Assembly: GCF_001746755.1 (NCBI RefSeq)
Contig: NZ_MCGG01000011.1
Span: forward strand, 13,313 to 77,312
Length of the DNA: 64,000 nt
Reading direction: 5' to 3'
From: Magnetovibrio blakemorei
Lineage (GTDB): Bacteria > Pseudomonadota > Alphaproteobacteria > Rhodospirillales > Magnetovibrionaceae
In this document: positions 39,147 through 48,023 of the stretch, one piece after another
How positions within the stretch are numbered: the first letter of the stretch is position 1
Layout: every line of letters begins with the position of its first letter
Program-made: the position numbers and the translations under genes
The notes under the pieces: generated by a model
What the model was told of the DNA's origin: nothing
Database searches by the model: none
What the model saw: the letters and a program-made list of their open reading frames with translations, nothing else

Positions 39147-39598
39147 TATTCTTCTCCCTTGCTTTCAGATGCTGCGTCAGCATCGTTGAAACGCGGACGA
39201 TCATCACGACGCGGACGATCATCACGGTCGTCACGACGCGGGCGATCGTCACGACGCGGACGGTCGTCACGGCTGGATTTAGCCACCAAAATCGCGCTCG
39301 GTTCCATGTCGATGGCGTCGATGCGCAAGCTCAGGCTGCGCAAGACGTCTTCGTGCAGACGCAACTGACGTTCCAGCTCAAACAAAGCTGCAGCAGGGGC
39401 ATCCATGGTCAACTGGAAGTAATGACCTTTGCGGTTTTTGTTGATTTTGTAAGCCATGGAGCGAAGGCCCCACTGCTCGGTCTTTTCGACCTTGCCACCA
39501 TTGTCGTTAACGACGGCAGTCATCTGTTCGGTCAAGGCTTCTACCTGTTGGGTAGAAAGGTCCTGACGAGCGATGATAACGCTCTCATAAAAAGGCAT
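39146..39598 (-). CDS. rpsF: 30S ribosomal protein S6
   Basis: S6 forms a heterodimer with S18. The 150-residue product has [15 protein letters not shown] and [19 protein letters not shown], then LRLDHEDVLR-like sequence. The last 40 residues form a repeated RDDRPRRDD tail, longer than in many relatives and strongly charged. The SD GGAAGGAGAG stands before the ATG. It is the first gene of the operon, behind a structured leader and a good promoter. Confidence 0.96.
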   Translation of the reverse strand: MPFYESVIIARQDLSTQQVEALTEQMTAVVNDNGGKVEKTEQWGLRSMAYKINKNRKGHYFQLTMDAPAAALFELERQLRLHEDVLRSLSLRIDAIDMEPSAILVAKSSRDDRPRRDDRPRRDDRDDRPRRDDRPRFNDADAASESKGEE

Positions 39599-39620
39599 AT
39601 TTGCTCTCCTTCCGGATTAT

Positions 39621-39670
39621 CTCAGCCCCTCAATGTCTTCAATGCCTTTAGAAGACGGGGCATAGCTGAG
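39621..39670 (-). promoter_or_regulatory. Structured rpsF leader (possible S6:S18 autoregulatory RNA)
   Basis: A long interrupted stem in the rpsF 5' leader: CTCAGC/GCTGAG at the base, a TATG bulge, CCC/GGG, then GTCTTC/GAAGAC closing a 10-nt loop. A known leader motif bound by the S6:S18 dimer feeds back on this operon in many bacteria and carries a CCG in a bulge or loop; CCCCG is present here, but the exact motif match is untested. Confidence 0.6.
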
Positions 39671-39704
39671 GGACGTCCCGCAGCAAGGAGCTATGAAGCG
39701 GCGC

Positions 39705-39732
39705 AATATACAGGGAAATCCACCGATTGCAA
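39705..39732 (-). promoter_or_regulatory. Sigma-70-type promoter of the rpsF operon
   Basis: On the minus strand, TTGCAA (-35, at 39732-39727), a 16-bp spacer, and TATATT (-10, at 39710-39705). Transcription would start near 39698 and give a leader of about 100 nt that includes the stem-loop at 39621-39670. Confidence 0.7.
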
Positions 39733-39820
39733 GGGGTCTAAGGGCAAAACCTCAAATGAGCCAAAGGTCCTGAATTCCAGGAGCCAGGCGTATGGAAAGA
39801 TGGATGGCTTCGTTGGGCCG

Positions 39821-40486
39821 TTAACCCACCTGTATGGGCTTACGTCCGCGTTTGGCGGGGCGCAGGGTCCGACCCAGTTTCAGTTCAAGCTTATCGACAA
39901 ATGCCTTACCGCCCAGCGGTCGACCGGTGCTTTTGTGCGCCCTGAACGCCTCCAGCATGGTCGGATCGTCCTTGCCGCGCAACAGGCCCGGCCAATCAGA
40001 ACAGCGTTTGAGCAACGGGGCGACCTTGACCAAGTCGTCGTCTTGGCCTGAGATGTGGGCGCGGGCGCTGCTCCACGCATATTGGCGGGCGCTGCGCACC
40101 AGCTCGGCCTTAACCGGATTGCGTTCCACATAGGCCGCTGCGGACAACAGATGGGCGTTGTCCATGGGGAAGGACGAAAAACGCCCTTGCCACAAATATC
40201 CGCTCCACTTTTTCCGCGCGTTGATGTGCAGGGTGTAACGTCGATGCGCTTCGCCCACCGCGCGGGCAAGGCTTGTTGCGGTCTTGGGCACCAAAATCAT
40301 ATGCACGTGGTTGGGCATCAAACAATACGCCCACACCTGAACCCCACACTTGGCACACCATTCCGCCATCAAGGCTTTGTAGACTTCATAGTCTTCGTCA
40401 CAAAAAAAGGTGTCCTGGCGCCGATTCCCCCGCTGGGTCACATGATGGGGAACACCAGGAACAACCACACGGGCCAAACGCGCCAT
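39821..40486 (-). CDS. REP-associated tyrosine transposase (RAYT), Y1/IS200-like
   Basis: A 221-residue single-domain Y1 transposase. Catalytic features: metal-binding HUH-type PNHVHMIL (His60, His62), tyrosine in SAAAYVERNPV (about Tyr119), the family block GYLWQGRFSSFPMD (96-109), and N-terminal VPHHVTQRGNRRQDTFF. Such genes are usually domesticated single copies linked to REP palindromes, not active insertion sequences. No terminal repeats or target duplication are visible around it. Confidence 0.92.
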   Translation of the reverse strand: MARLARVVVPGVPHHVTQRGNRRQDTFFCDEDYEVYKALMAEWCAKCGVQVWAYCLMPNHVHMILVPKTATSLARAVGEAHRRYTLHINARKKWSGYLWQGRFSSFPMDNAHLLSAAAYVERNPVKAELVRSARQYAWSSARAHISGQDDDLVKVAPLLKRCSDWPGLLRGKDDPTMLEAFRAHKSTGRPLGGKAFVDKLELKLGRTLRPAKRGRKPIQVG

Positions 40487-40761
40487 AAAAACACTCCCTC
40501 ACGTCTGCAAACGGACTTCAAACCGCAGCAACTCTAGTGGAATCCACAGCATTGGGCAAACAATAGAGATTATGTCCCCCTCAGGAGGCGCGGCAATCCA
40601 GAGGACGAGTGTAGGGAAAGCCATGACGACATTCTCAAGTTCGTCATCGCCGATGTGGACACCTTTACCCTGATCAGTGTGGCAACGCATTTGGTCGCCA
40701 AGCGACAACGCAGCAGCGTTTCACCCATTAAGCTAAATCCGGGAGCATAATCCGTAATCTG

Positions 40762-40986
40762 TCAGGCCTGCGCCCGAGACATTGAAAAAACAAGCGCAAC
40801 GTTGGCAAACGCAGATTCGCGCCCAGAGGCCGAAACAGAATGCTCATCATGCTCAATAACGCGTCCCTCACCGTGACAGGTGGGGCACGAAACAAGTCCG
40901 TGGGCATGAGCATGGGAATGACCGGCGGGCAAATCATCTGCGTAACGCCAGCCTGACGTACAATCGGGGCAATGTTTGATTTTCAT
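40762..40986 (-). CDS. Small double-CxxC (zinc-ribbon-like) protein
   Basis: Not recognised as a named family. The 74-residue product has CPDC (6-9) and CPTC (34-37) pairs with a GEGR turn after the second, as in DnaJ-type zinc loops. A His-rich HSHAHAH run lies between them (23-29). The C-terminal third is plain. A good SD (AAGGAG) stands 9 nt before the ATG, so it is probably real. The gap from 40487 to 40761, between it and the transposase gene, holds nothing I can support. Confidence 0.7.
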   Translation of the reverse strand: MKIKHCPDCTSGWRYADDLPAGHSHAHAHGLVSCPTCHGEGRVIEHDEHSVSASGRESAFANVALVFSMSRAQA

Positions 40987-41087
40987 GGCTATGGCTCCTT
41001 TCTGGATCCTAGACCTTGCGCGAGAAGTGCCGTGTTCTGAGCACCGAAAGGATCAAAGCCCCTCCGAACCTCGCGCAAACGAGAAAA

Positions 41088-41110
41088 TGTGTACTCAAAA
41101 AGTGTACACA
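41088..41110. repeat. Inverted repeat, operator-like
   Basis: TGTGTAC-N9-GTACACA, a perfect 7-bp inverted repeat in the spacer about 100 bp upstream of the zinc-ribbon gene. It has the size of a dimeric repressor site. Confidence 0.5.
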
Positions 41111-41153
41111 AAAAGGATTAACACCCCCTTAACCATAAAAGCGTGATGTCATT

Positions 41154-41187
41154 GCGCGGGCCTCCACGGATGTGTGGAGGCCCGCGC
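41154..41187. terminator. Perfect 14-bp palindromic hairpin
   Basis: GCGCGGGCCTCCAC pairs with GTGGAGGCCCGCGC around a 6-nt loop (GGATGT). It lies 29 bp past the stop of the minus-strand gene at 41216. There is no T tract on either side, so it is either a Rho-independent terminator of atypical form or a REP-like palindrome; a RAYT gene is 0.7 kb away. Confidence 0.6.
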
Positions 41188-41215
41188 GGATGGTGATGCG
41201 GATGGTCTGCTTGCC

Positions 41216-41776
41216 TTAAATAGCGCCGCTGAATTCGCGAACGGCGGCGTTGGTTTTGGCGCTGGCGGCAACGAAATCGAGGGTTTCGCCTTTGAACGAC
41301 AGCTCCCCGCGCGCGGCCGCAACGGTGATGATTTTTTGTTCAGGGCTTTGGCCCTTCAGGTCCGACTTTTCGATGTACAGGCGGTCCATCAATTCGTTCC
41401 ACACCAAGCCTTCGGACATAGGAATGCAGGTGAAGGTGACGCCGTCCAAGGTGACCTTCATCGGCTCATCGATGTTGACGCAATAGATGACCGCGGTGGC
41501 GCCGTCGGCGAAGTCTCCCGCGTAACGCGCCGCAAAAGGTTCCAGGGTGTTCAGGTCTTCGAGGAAACCGGCAAAAAACGAAATCTTGCCGCCGTCGGCC
41601 AACAAGACAACTTGTTCGATCATTTTCTTCGGCGGGTTGCGCGTCTGAGACGCTTCGTGCATCTCGCCAAATTCAATCACCAAGTCGCCGCGAAAGGCTT
41701 CAATTTGATCCCCGGCCAGTCCACTGACATTCGACAACCAAATCAGTCCGTTGGCCTTATAGCTTTCCAATAACAT
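41216..41776 (-). CDS. Protein of unknown function
   Basis: Not recognised. The 186-residue product has no signal peptide or membrane segment. It begins MLLESYKANGLIWLSNVSGL, with GGGAAACAAG before the ATG. It alternates beta-like hydrophobic strands (KISFFAGFLED, TAVIYCVNIDEPM, FTCIPMSEGLVWNELMDRL) with charged turns. It ends with an Ala-rich helix (DFVAASAKTNAAVREFSG). It is the last gene before a strong palindrome and is preceded by a 33-codon gene. Codon use matches its neighbours. Confidence 0.75.
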   Translation of the reverse strand: MLLESYKANGLIWLSNVSGLAGDQIEAFRGDLVIEFGEMHEASQTRNPPKKMIEQVVLLADGGKISFFAGFLEDLNTLEPFAARYAGDFADGATAVIYCVNIDEPMKVTLDGVTFTCIPMSEGLVWNELMDRLYIEKSDLKGQSPEQKIITVAAARGELSFKGETLDFVAASAKTNAAVREFSGAI

Positions 41777-41958
41777 CTTGTTTCCCTATTCATCAAAAAA
41801 TGTCGCCTTTGCGACAAAAAAGGTCATTCGAGCAGGGAAGTGCAAAAGCGGGGCCAACTTTGCGGGCAGGTAAAAAAGCCACGCACCTGAACCTCGCCTA
41901 AGGCAGATGCATGGAAAGAAAAGCAGCGTGTATAAACGTCTAAATGGTGGAAAGGCCC

Positions 41959-42060
41959 TTAAGCGCGGGCATATTGCTCTTTGGCCTTGGTCAGCAAATC
42001 GGCAATCAGAACCATCAGAGAGGCGCGTTCGAGAACCTTTTTTTGATCGAGCAGTTTCAT
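41959..42060 (-). CDS. Very small protein, 33 residues
   Basis: Not recognised. Downstream of cckA on the same strand. Two adjacent ATG codons (42063 and 42060) follow GAGGG 3-6 nt upstream. The product, MKLLDQKKVLERASLM then VLIADLLTKAKEQYARA, is a single amphipathic helix with a regular Leu/Ala face and charged back. No membrane segment. Its SD, helix regularity and place between two same-strand genes make it plausible, but it is short. Confidence 0.5.
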   Translation of the reverse strand: MKLLDQKKVLERASLMVLIADLLTKAKEQYARA

Positions 42061-42149
42061 CATTTACCCTCTAAACATGTTCTATGTTGGAGGCTCAATT
42101 TCTCACAGGAAAATGAATTTTCCCTTAAACGTTGATCTGGGCGCAGGCG

Positions 42150-44921
42150 TTACTCGGCCAACACGCTTTTGACTTTGGCGGCCAGATCTTTCAGGGAGAA
42201 CGGTTTGGGCAAGAAGGCAAAACCGCTGTTCGATTGAATGCCGCCGGGGATCACATTTTCGGCAAAACCTGAAATCAAAATGACTTTCATATCTGGCATT
42301 TCTTGGCGCACGAACTGCACCAAGGTGTGACCGTCCATGCCCGGCATGACCACGTCGGTGACGATCAAATCAATTTTTTGGTCTGTGGCGTTGATCACTT
42401 CCAAGGCCTCTTCGCCGTTGGCGGCTTCCAACACCGTATAGCCTTTGTTGGTGAGTGCGCGCGATCCGAACATGCGCACGGCGTCTTCATCTTCGACCAA
42501 CAAGATGGTGCCGACGCCGGTGAAGTCGCCGTCGCCGCCATCGCGTTCCGCCTTCAATTGGGGTTCTGCATCTTGTCCTGACAGATCGGATTTGCGGTGG
42601 GCTTTTTCAAGCCGCCCGGTGTGGACATCTGATACTACGTCTTCGATATAGCGCGGCAGACACACGGTGAACGCGGCCCCTTCGCCCGGGGCGCTGTCAA
42701 CGAACACATGCCCGCCCGTCTGGTGCACGATGCCATAGACCGTGCTCAACCCCAACCCGGTGCCCTCGCCCACTTCTTTGGTTGAGAAAAACGGCTCAAA
42801 AATGCGTCCGATGTCTTCTTTGCGAATGCCTTCTCCGGTGTCGATCACATCCAGGCAGATGTAATCGCCGGCGGGAACCAGCTCCATGCCGCGCTGGGTG
42901 GGCTCATTCAACGACATGTTGGAGGTGCGAATGGTCAAAGTGCCGCCGCCCGGCATGGCGTCGCGCGCATTCACCGACAAATTCAAAATGACTTGATCAA
43001 ACTGGGTCGGATCAACACGGATGTAGCCCAAGTCGCGGCTATGTTCAATGTTCAGCTCGATGGTGGGGCCGATCAAACGGCTGAGCACTTCGGAAAGTTC
43101 TGAGAGTTTTTCCTTCGCATCGACCCGCTGGGGTTCCAGCGTCTGTTTGCGCGAGAACGCCAACAATTGGCGCACCAACGAGGTTGCCCGCACCGCATTT
43201 TGACGAATTTGATTGATGTCATTAAAGGAAGGATCGTCCGGCCCGTGACGGGTCAGCAACAAATCCGAGAAACCAATCATGGCAGTCAGCAGATTGTTAA
43301 AATCATGCGCGATGCCCCCGGCCAATTGACCGATGGATTGCATTTTTTGACTTTGCGCGAATTGCACTTCGAGATGCTTGTGCTCGGTCGTATCGATGAA
43401 ATGCACGATCAAGCCGGTGACTTCCCCAAAGGCGTCTTCCATCCGCGAGGCATAAAGCGATGCAGTCACTTCGCGACCGCCGACCGCGGGCATGCGCACT
43501 TCAATATGAGCCGCACGCATAATGCCCATCACCACTTTGGACAACTGACCACCAACATCGCCCCGGTCTTCTTTCACCAATCGCTCAGAAAACGGCAAAC
43601 CCAGCACATTGTCCCGGTGCAGGCCCAACATTTTGAAGAAGGCGCCGTTGGCGTCGGTGATGTTGGCCTTCATATCCAAAAGAGCAATGGCCACAGGGGC
43701 CTCGTCAAACAACCAGTACAGCCTGCGGGCGATGTCCGTCAGGTCTTCGTCGTCTCCGGGATGCGCGCTGACAGCGGTTTGCAAAGCGGGTTGTTTTTTA
43801 ACCAAATCGCGCACCACAATGGAGCGGGTGTACAGCAGTTCCCCACCGTCGCTCATGCGCCCCGACTGCAACAAAAAGGCCTTGAAGGCGTCCCCGTCGC
43901 GCGGCTGCAAAGTGACTTGGCCGTTGTCACCGTTGTCGTCGGGATCGTCGTTGGCGATCAGTTCAGTGACAAACTCGGCAAAGCCGATCCCTTGGTCGCG
44001 AATGTCGCTCAACTCAATACCCAGCCACGAACATAACGTTTCGTTGGCATAAACCATCCGCCCGGTGCCATCGACCGAGAAAAAGCCCACCGGCAAATTA
44101 TCCAGCAAATCGGCCAACAACGCTTCTTCCGCACGCCGAACCTCGTCCAATTCACGTCGCGCGGTGACGTCTCGGGCCGTCCAACACACCAAACCACTGG
44201 TGCGCTTGCCCGCCGGACGTGCGTTCAACTGCCACCAATGGGTTCCCCCACCATGCTTGTTAAAAGCCAGTTCTGAGCGATCCTTGGCACCACCGGACGC
44301 GGCGTTCATCATCCGCTTTACGGCAACCGGTGCATCTCCGTCATGCTCAAAAAAACGGAGCGCGTTGGGGATTTCCGCTGCGGCATTGGACTGAAACAGC
44401 GTTCGAAAACCCTGGTTGGCGTACAAAATACGCCCCTCGGCATTGGTCAGCATCAAGGGCTCGCCGGCTTCTCCGGCAATCATATAAACCAATGCGGCCT
44501 CGTCATCGGTGCGGGAACGCCGTCCCAGGGTCCATGCGAACACGCCGCCGAACAGCGCCCCCAAACCAAGCATCAGTGGACCAACCAAAGCCTCCTCAAG
44601 CCCCAGACTTTGCGGCGCAATCACCCCAGCCTCGACAGCAATGTTCAGGCCGACAAACACCAACGCGGGCAGCCCAAACGCCAGCGGGTGAAGACCACGT
44701 GAGGGGCGAAAGCGCTTTGCATCCGGCCCTAAAGTCCCATGAGCCAAAGGCCCTGGAGTTGATGGCCCTTTGCCCAATGACTGTCCCTGGGGTGCGCGCA
44801 CGACATCCACCGGCGGCAGCTCGAGGCTCTCACCCAAAGGCTCCGGCGCACCGTCTTGGGCACCCGTTACCTGGCCTTCTTCATCCAAAGGTGCGTTGTC
44901 TTCAACGGATGGTTTGTTCAT
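42150..44921 (-). CDS. cckA: Hybrid histidine kinase CckA
   Basis: CckA phosphorylates ChpT and so controls CtrA in the alphaproteobacterial cell cycle and flagellar hierarchy. The 923-residue protein has a disordered acidic start, two membrane helices (about 80-102 and 112-135) and PAS domains at about 150-270, 275-395 and 410-520. HisKA follows with QLAGGIAHDFNNLLTAMIG (His near 539), then the ATPase with NLSVNARDAMPGGG, DTGEGI and GEGTGLGLS, and a C-terminal receiver (DLIVTDVVMPGMDG, Asp near 857). The ATG at 44921 is preferred over a TTG two codons earlier. It overlaps the flhB stop by 20 bp. Confidence 0.94.
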   Translation of the reverse strand: MNKPSVEDNAPLDEEGQVTGAQDGAPEPLGESLELPPVDVVRAPQGQSLGKGPSTPGPLAHGTLGPDAKRFRPSRGLHPLAFGLPALVFVGLNIAVEAGVIAPQSLGLEEALVGPLMLGLGALFGGVFAWTLGRRSRTDDEAALVYMIAGEAGEPLMLTNAEGRILYANQGFRTLFQSNAAAEIPNALRFFEHDGDAPVAVKRMMNAASGGAKDRSELAFNKHGGGTHWWQLNARPAGKRTSGLVCWTARDVTARRELDEVRRAEEALLADLLDNLPVGFFSVDGTGRMVYANETLCSWLGIELSDIRDQGIGFAEFVTELIANDDPDDNGDNGQVTLQPRDGDAFKAFLLQSGRMSDGGELLYTRSIVVRDLVKKQPALQTAVSAHPGDDEDLTDIARRLYWLFDEAPVAIALLDMKANITDANGAFFKMLGLHRDNVLGLPFSERLVKEDRGDVGGQLSKVVMGIMRAAHIEVRMPAVGGREVTASLYASRMEDAFGEVTGLIVHFIDTTEHKHLEVQFAQSQKMQSIGQLAGGIAHDFNNLLTAMIGFSDLLLTRHGPDDPSFNDINQIRQNAVRATSLVRQLLAFSRKQTLEPQRVDAKEKLSELSEVLSRLIGPTIELNIEHSRDLGYIRVDPTQFDQVILNLSVNARDAMPGGGTLTIRTSNMSLNEPTQRGMELVPAGDYICLDVIDTGEGIRKEDIGRIFEPFFSTKEVGEGTGLGLSTVYGIVHQTGGHVFVDSAPGEGAAFTVCLPRYIEDVVSDVHTGRLEKAHRKSDLSGQDAEPQLKAERDGGDGDFTGVGTILLVEDEDAVRMFGSRALTNKGYTVLEAANGEEALEVINATDQKIDLIVTDVVMPGMDGHTLVQFVRQEMPDMKVILISGFAENVIPGGIQSNSGFAFLPKPFSLKDLAAKVKSVLAE

Positions 44922-45993
44922 TTCCAACCGAATTATTTCCCTTCAAGCGCATCACATAACCGATAATTTCTGCCACAGCTTGGTAGTGTTCGACGGGAAT
45001 CTCTTCGTCCAATTCTACCGCAGCATACAAAGCACGGGCCAATGGTGGGTTTTCAACAATTGGGATATCGTTCTCTTCCGCGACTTCCCTAATCCTAAGT
45101 GCCAGAGAATCAACGCCTTTAGCAAGCAACTTCGGGGCCTGCATGTTGTCCATTTTATATTCCAAGGCAACCGCGAAGTGGGTTGGGTTGGTGATCACCA
45201 CGTCAGCGTTAGGCACATTACCCATCATACGCTGTTGAGCGCGTTTGGCGCGTATTTGTCGAATCCGCGCTTTAACGTGCGGGTCGCCTTCCGTATCTTT
45301 GTGTTCGTCTTTAATTTCCTGACGGCTCATTTTCATGGATTTGTTGAATTCAAATTTTTGATACGCAAAGTCCAAGGCCGCAACCACAAACATCACCATC
45401 AAGGCCCCAGCCACGATGCTCAAGACCACAACATACATACGATCCAAGATGGCCAGAATTTCGAAGTCCGGCATGACGGCAAAGTCTGTCATCGACGGCA
45501 CCGCCATGGAATATGAGACGTACCCTAAAATTGTGAGCTTAAACAGGCCTTTGAGAAATTCGATAACCGAGCGCGCGGAAAACATCCGTTTAAAACCGGC
45601 CATCGGTGATATTTTTTTAAAATCGGGCATAATTTTACTGGGCGCGAAGATTACGCCTGACTGGCCCACATTGGAAATGATGGCCAGCAAGATCAGCATG
45701 CCGAAAAAGGGCGCCAGAATGAGACCGACTTCAAAGGAGATCTCTCCCAACATCTTAGGCAAGATGCTGGGGCTTAATTCAATATCTTCAACATGTTCAA
45801 AGATACCCGCTATATAAATCGTTGTCCGCGACATCATCCAAGGTGCGAGCAACGACAAGCCCGCCCCGGCCCCCAGCAACACGGCCCAGCTTTTGACTTC
45901 CTGCGAAGATCCCGTCTGGCCCTTTTCACGGGCCTTTGCTAGTTTTCGGTCTGTTGGCTCTTCTGTCTTTTGTGAGTCGTCTTCGTCTGACAT
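44902..45993 (-). CDS. flhB: Flagellar export-gate protein FlhB
   Basis: FlhB is the substrate-specificity switch of the flagellar type III exporter. The 363-residue protein has a basic N-terminus (TDRKLAKAREKGQT), four membrane helices, and a cytoplasmic domain with the autocleavage motif NPTHFAVALEYK at about residue 269. The C-terminal part, VDSLALRIREVAEENDIPIVENPPLARALY, is canonical. It is followed with overlap by cckA and preceded by fliR (34 bp). The last residues differ from most relatives, being Lys/Gly/Asn-rich. Confidence 0.97.
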   Translation of the reverse strand: MSDEDDSQKTEEPTDRKLAKAREKGQTGSSQEVKSWAVLLGAGAGLSLLAPWMMSRTTIYIAGIFEHVEDIELSPSILPKMLGEISFEVGLILAPFFGMLILLAIISNVGQSGVIFAPSKIMPDFKKISPMAGFKRMFSARSVIEFLKGLFKLTILGYVSYSMAVPSMTDFAVMPDFEILAILDRMYVVVLSIVAGALMVMFVVAALDFAYQKFEFNKSMKMSRQEIKDEHKDTEGDPHVKARIRQIRAKRAQQRMMGNVPNADVVITNPTHFAVALEYKMDNMQAPKLLAKGVDSLALRIREVAEENDIPIVENPPLARALYAAVELDEEIPVEHYQAVAEIIGYVMRLKGNNSVGNEQTIR

Positions 45994-46027
45994 AAAATCC
46001 CTATATCACCCGCGCCCAAGAACCAAT

Positions 46028-46795
46028 TCACCCCCAAGAGGGGACGAAGCTCATCAGGTTATCATTGAAGAAGCGCAAGAACACCAACATCATGGTACTC
46101 AAAGAAAGCATAAACAAAGCAAGTTGCATGGCGATTTGAATGGGCATACCAAAAAAGAACACCGGCAATTGAGGCATCAACCGTCCCATAATGCCAAGAC
46201 CGACATAATAGGCAAGGCCCGCAACGATCAAAGGGGACGAGATTTGTACGCCAATGCGAAAACTATCGGCGATTATTCGTGCAAAATATTCGCTGATGTC
46301 GGCCACGACAATGCCCTCGGCCGGAACAAAAATGCTGTAACTGTCAACAATCGCTGTCAACATCAAATGATGGGTGTTGGTGACAAAAATCATCGTGATC
46401 GCCACGGTGCTGAGAAACGTCGCTAAGATGGAACTTTGCTGCTCTGCGACCGGGTCCATCACAAAGGCGTTGGCCATGGAGGCCAACATTGCCATCAACG
46501 TGCCCGCCGTTTGCAGCGCCCCCAAAAACACACGCGGGATCATGCCGAGGAAGGCTCCCGTCAAAACTTCCGACGTGATAAGCAAAGCCAGAGCCGATGT
46601 TGTCGCAGGTTCCAAGGGCAATATCGGCTGCAACACCGGCGTCACAACAAGGGTCACCAACAAGGCGAAAGTCAGACGGATCGGCATGGGGACTTGTTGA
46701 GATCCAAAACCGGGCATCACCGAAAAAGCAACACCAAGGCGCGCAAAAATCAACAGAAAGGCAAACAGGTTAAGGTTGATCAGTTGGCTCAGCAT
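46028..46795 (-). CDS. fliR: Flagellar export-gate protein FliR
   Basis: FliR is part of the FliP5-FliQ4-FliR1 export channel. The 255-residue product has six predicted membrane helices. Conserved points: FARLGVAFSVMPGFGSQQVP at the N-terminus, GAFLGMIPRVFLGALQTAG, and LPVFFFGMPIQIAMQLALFML near the C-terminus. It lies 15 bp after fliQ in the same transcript. Confidence 0.96.
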   Translation of the reverse strand: MLSQLINLNLFAFLLIFARLGVAFSVMPGFGSQQVPMPIRLTFALLVTLVVTPVLQPILPLEPATTSALALLITSEVLTGAFLGMIPRVFLGALQTAGTLMAMLASMANAFVMDPVAEQQSSILATFLSTVAITMIFVTNTHHLMLTAIVDSYSIFVPAEGIVVADISEYFARIIADSFRIGVQISSPLIVAGLAYYVGLGIMGRLMPQLPVFFFGMPIQIAMQLALFMLSLSTMMLVFLRFFNDNLMSFVPSWG

Positions 46796-46810
46796 CGCCG
46801 CCTCTCCCCC

Positions 46811-47077
46811 CTATCCCATGACCGAGATACGGTCAAACAAGGTCAGAGAGTACTCAATCAGCGTGTTCATCATGTAAGGCAAAAACACAATAATCGCGAT
46901 AAAAATGACGATAATTTTAGGAACGAATGTGAGGGTCATTTCCTGAATGGTGGTGAGCGCTTGAAACAAAGCAATGACCAAGCCAATACTCAACCCAGCC
47001 AACATAATAGGCCCGGACGTTTCCAAAACGACCCACAAGGCGCTGTGCGCAATATCCAAAACATCAACTTGATTCAT
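46811..47077 (-). CDS. fliQ: Flagellar export-gate protein FliQ
   Basis: An 88-residue protein with two membrane helices; four copies surround the FliP-FliR gate. Family pattern: SALWVVLETSGPIMLAGLSIGLVIALFQA, then TTIQEMTLTFVPKIIVIF. It lies between fliE and fliR; the gap to fliE is 83 bp. Confidence 0.96.
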   Translation of the reverse strand: MNQVDVLDIAHSALWVVLETSGPIMLAGLSIGLVIALFQALTTIQEMTLTFVPKIIVIFIAIIVFLPYMMNTLIEYSLTLFDRISVMG

Positions 47078-47160
47078 GGTTGCGGCTCACTCACCCTCAT
47101 CAATACGCCTGTGAGACCCGCCACACAAAGCCCCTCGGCTCAGTGCCAAACGACGCTGAC

Positions 47161-47493
47161 TTACATGGGCATCCGGAGAATCTCTTTATAAGCATCCACG
47201 ACCTTGTCACGGATCGCAACAACCGTCTGCAAGGTCATTTCCGCTTCGCTCACGGCCGTCACCACATCGGTCAAATTGGCTTGATTTTGCACCCCTTGAA
47301 TGGCCAATTGCTCACTGGTTTGCCCCAGCTTTTCGGCTTGACCCAAATAGTTCGATACCAACGACGAGAACCCCGATTGCCCCGCTGTTTGGCCGTCTTG
47401 TTGAGGGATGGTGTTGGTCGCAATACCGGACTGCTGAGCCTGGTTGTACAATTGAGTGGCCTTCGCAATGTTTATGAGGGGATCGATAGCCAT
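47161..47493 (-). CDS. fliE: Flagellar hook-basal body protein FliE
   Basis: FliE joins the MS ring and export gate to the rod. The start at 47493 (MAIDPLINIAKATQLYNQA) has TTGGAG about 8 nt upstream; an in-frame start three codons earlier is less good. The 110-residue product ends in the conserved DVVTAVSEAEMTLQTVVAIRDKVVDAYKEILRMPM. It is in the order flgB-flgC-fliE-fliQ. Confidence 0.95.
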   Translation of the reverse strand: MAIDPLINIAKATQLYNQAQQSGIATNTIPQQDGQTAGQSGFSSLVSNYLGQAEKLGQTSEQLAIQGVQNQANLTDVVTAVSEAEMTLQTVVAIRDKVVDAYKEILRMPM

Positions 47494-47529
47494 GACTCGC
47501 ACTCCAATTTAGTTTTATACAACAGATAC

Positions 47530-47940
47530 TTAACGCAGCAGACCGATGGTTTGCTGGAGCATTGTCTTGGATGATTTAATAACGTTTAGGTTGGCCTCGT
47601 AAGAACGCTCAGCTTCGCGCATATCCATCATTTCCACCAAGGAATTGACGTTGGGCGCCATCACATATCCATCCGCACTGGCCGCGGGATGCGACGGATC
47701 GTAGCGTTTTTCAAATTCAGATTGATCCGTTTTGATCCGGTTCACGCGCACGGTGTCCGCGCCAATGGTGCGATCGAGTTCATTGCGAAACGTCACAATT
47801 TTACGCCGGTAGGGCAGCCCACCCGGATCCGTTGGCAGAGAATCGGCATTGGCTATGTTTTCCGACACCACCCGCAAACGGGTTCCCTGGGCTTTCATAC
47901 CCGCGGCGGAAATGCGCAATGTTTTCAGCAGATCGTCCAT
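47530..47940 (-). CDS. flgC: Flagellar proximal rod protein FlgC
   Basis: FlgC is a proximal rod subunit. The 136-residue product has the N-terminal rod-protein motif LRISAAGMKAQGTRLRVVSENIANADS and the C-terminal GYVMAPNVNSLVEMMDMREAERSYEANLNVIK. It follows flgB by 83 bp. Confidence 0.97.
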   Translation of the reverse strand: MDDLLKTLRISAAGMKAQGTRLRVVSENIANADSLPTDPGGLPYRRKIVTFRNELDRTIGADTVRVNRIKTDQSEFEKRYDPSHPAASADGYVMAPNVNSLVEMMDMREAERSYEANLNVIKSSKTMLQQTIGLLR

Positions 47941-48023
47941 TTCGTCCTTCTAAGTCCTTATCGATGAGAGCAAATCATCCCGGCGTCCGAGGTCTCATCG
48001 CTCATGAGCCTTCCAAAACGTCC

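Noticed and set aside
40487-40761. Decayed transposase or small gene next to the RAYT gene
   Set aside because: Frames here lack an SD and no HUH or integrase motif is found.
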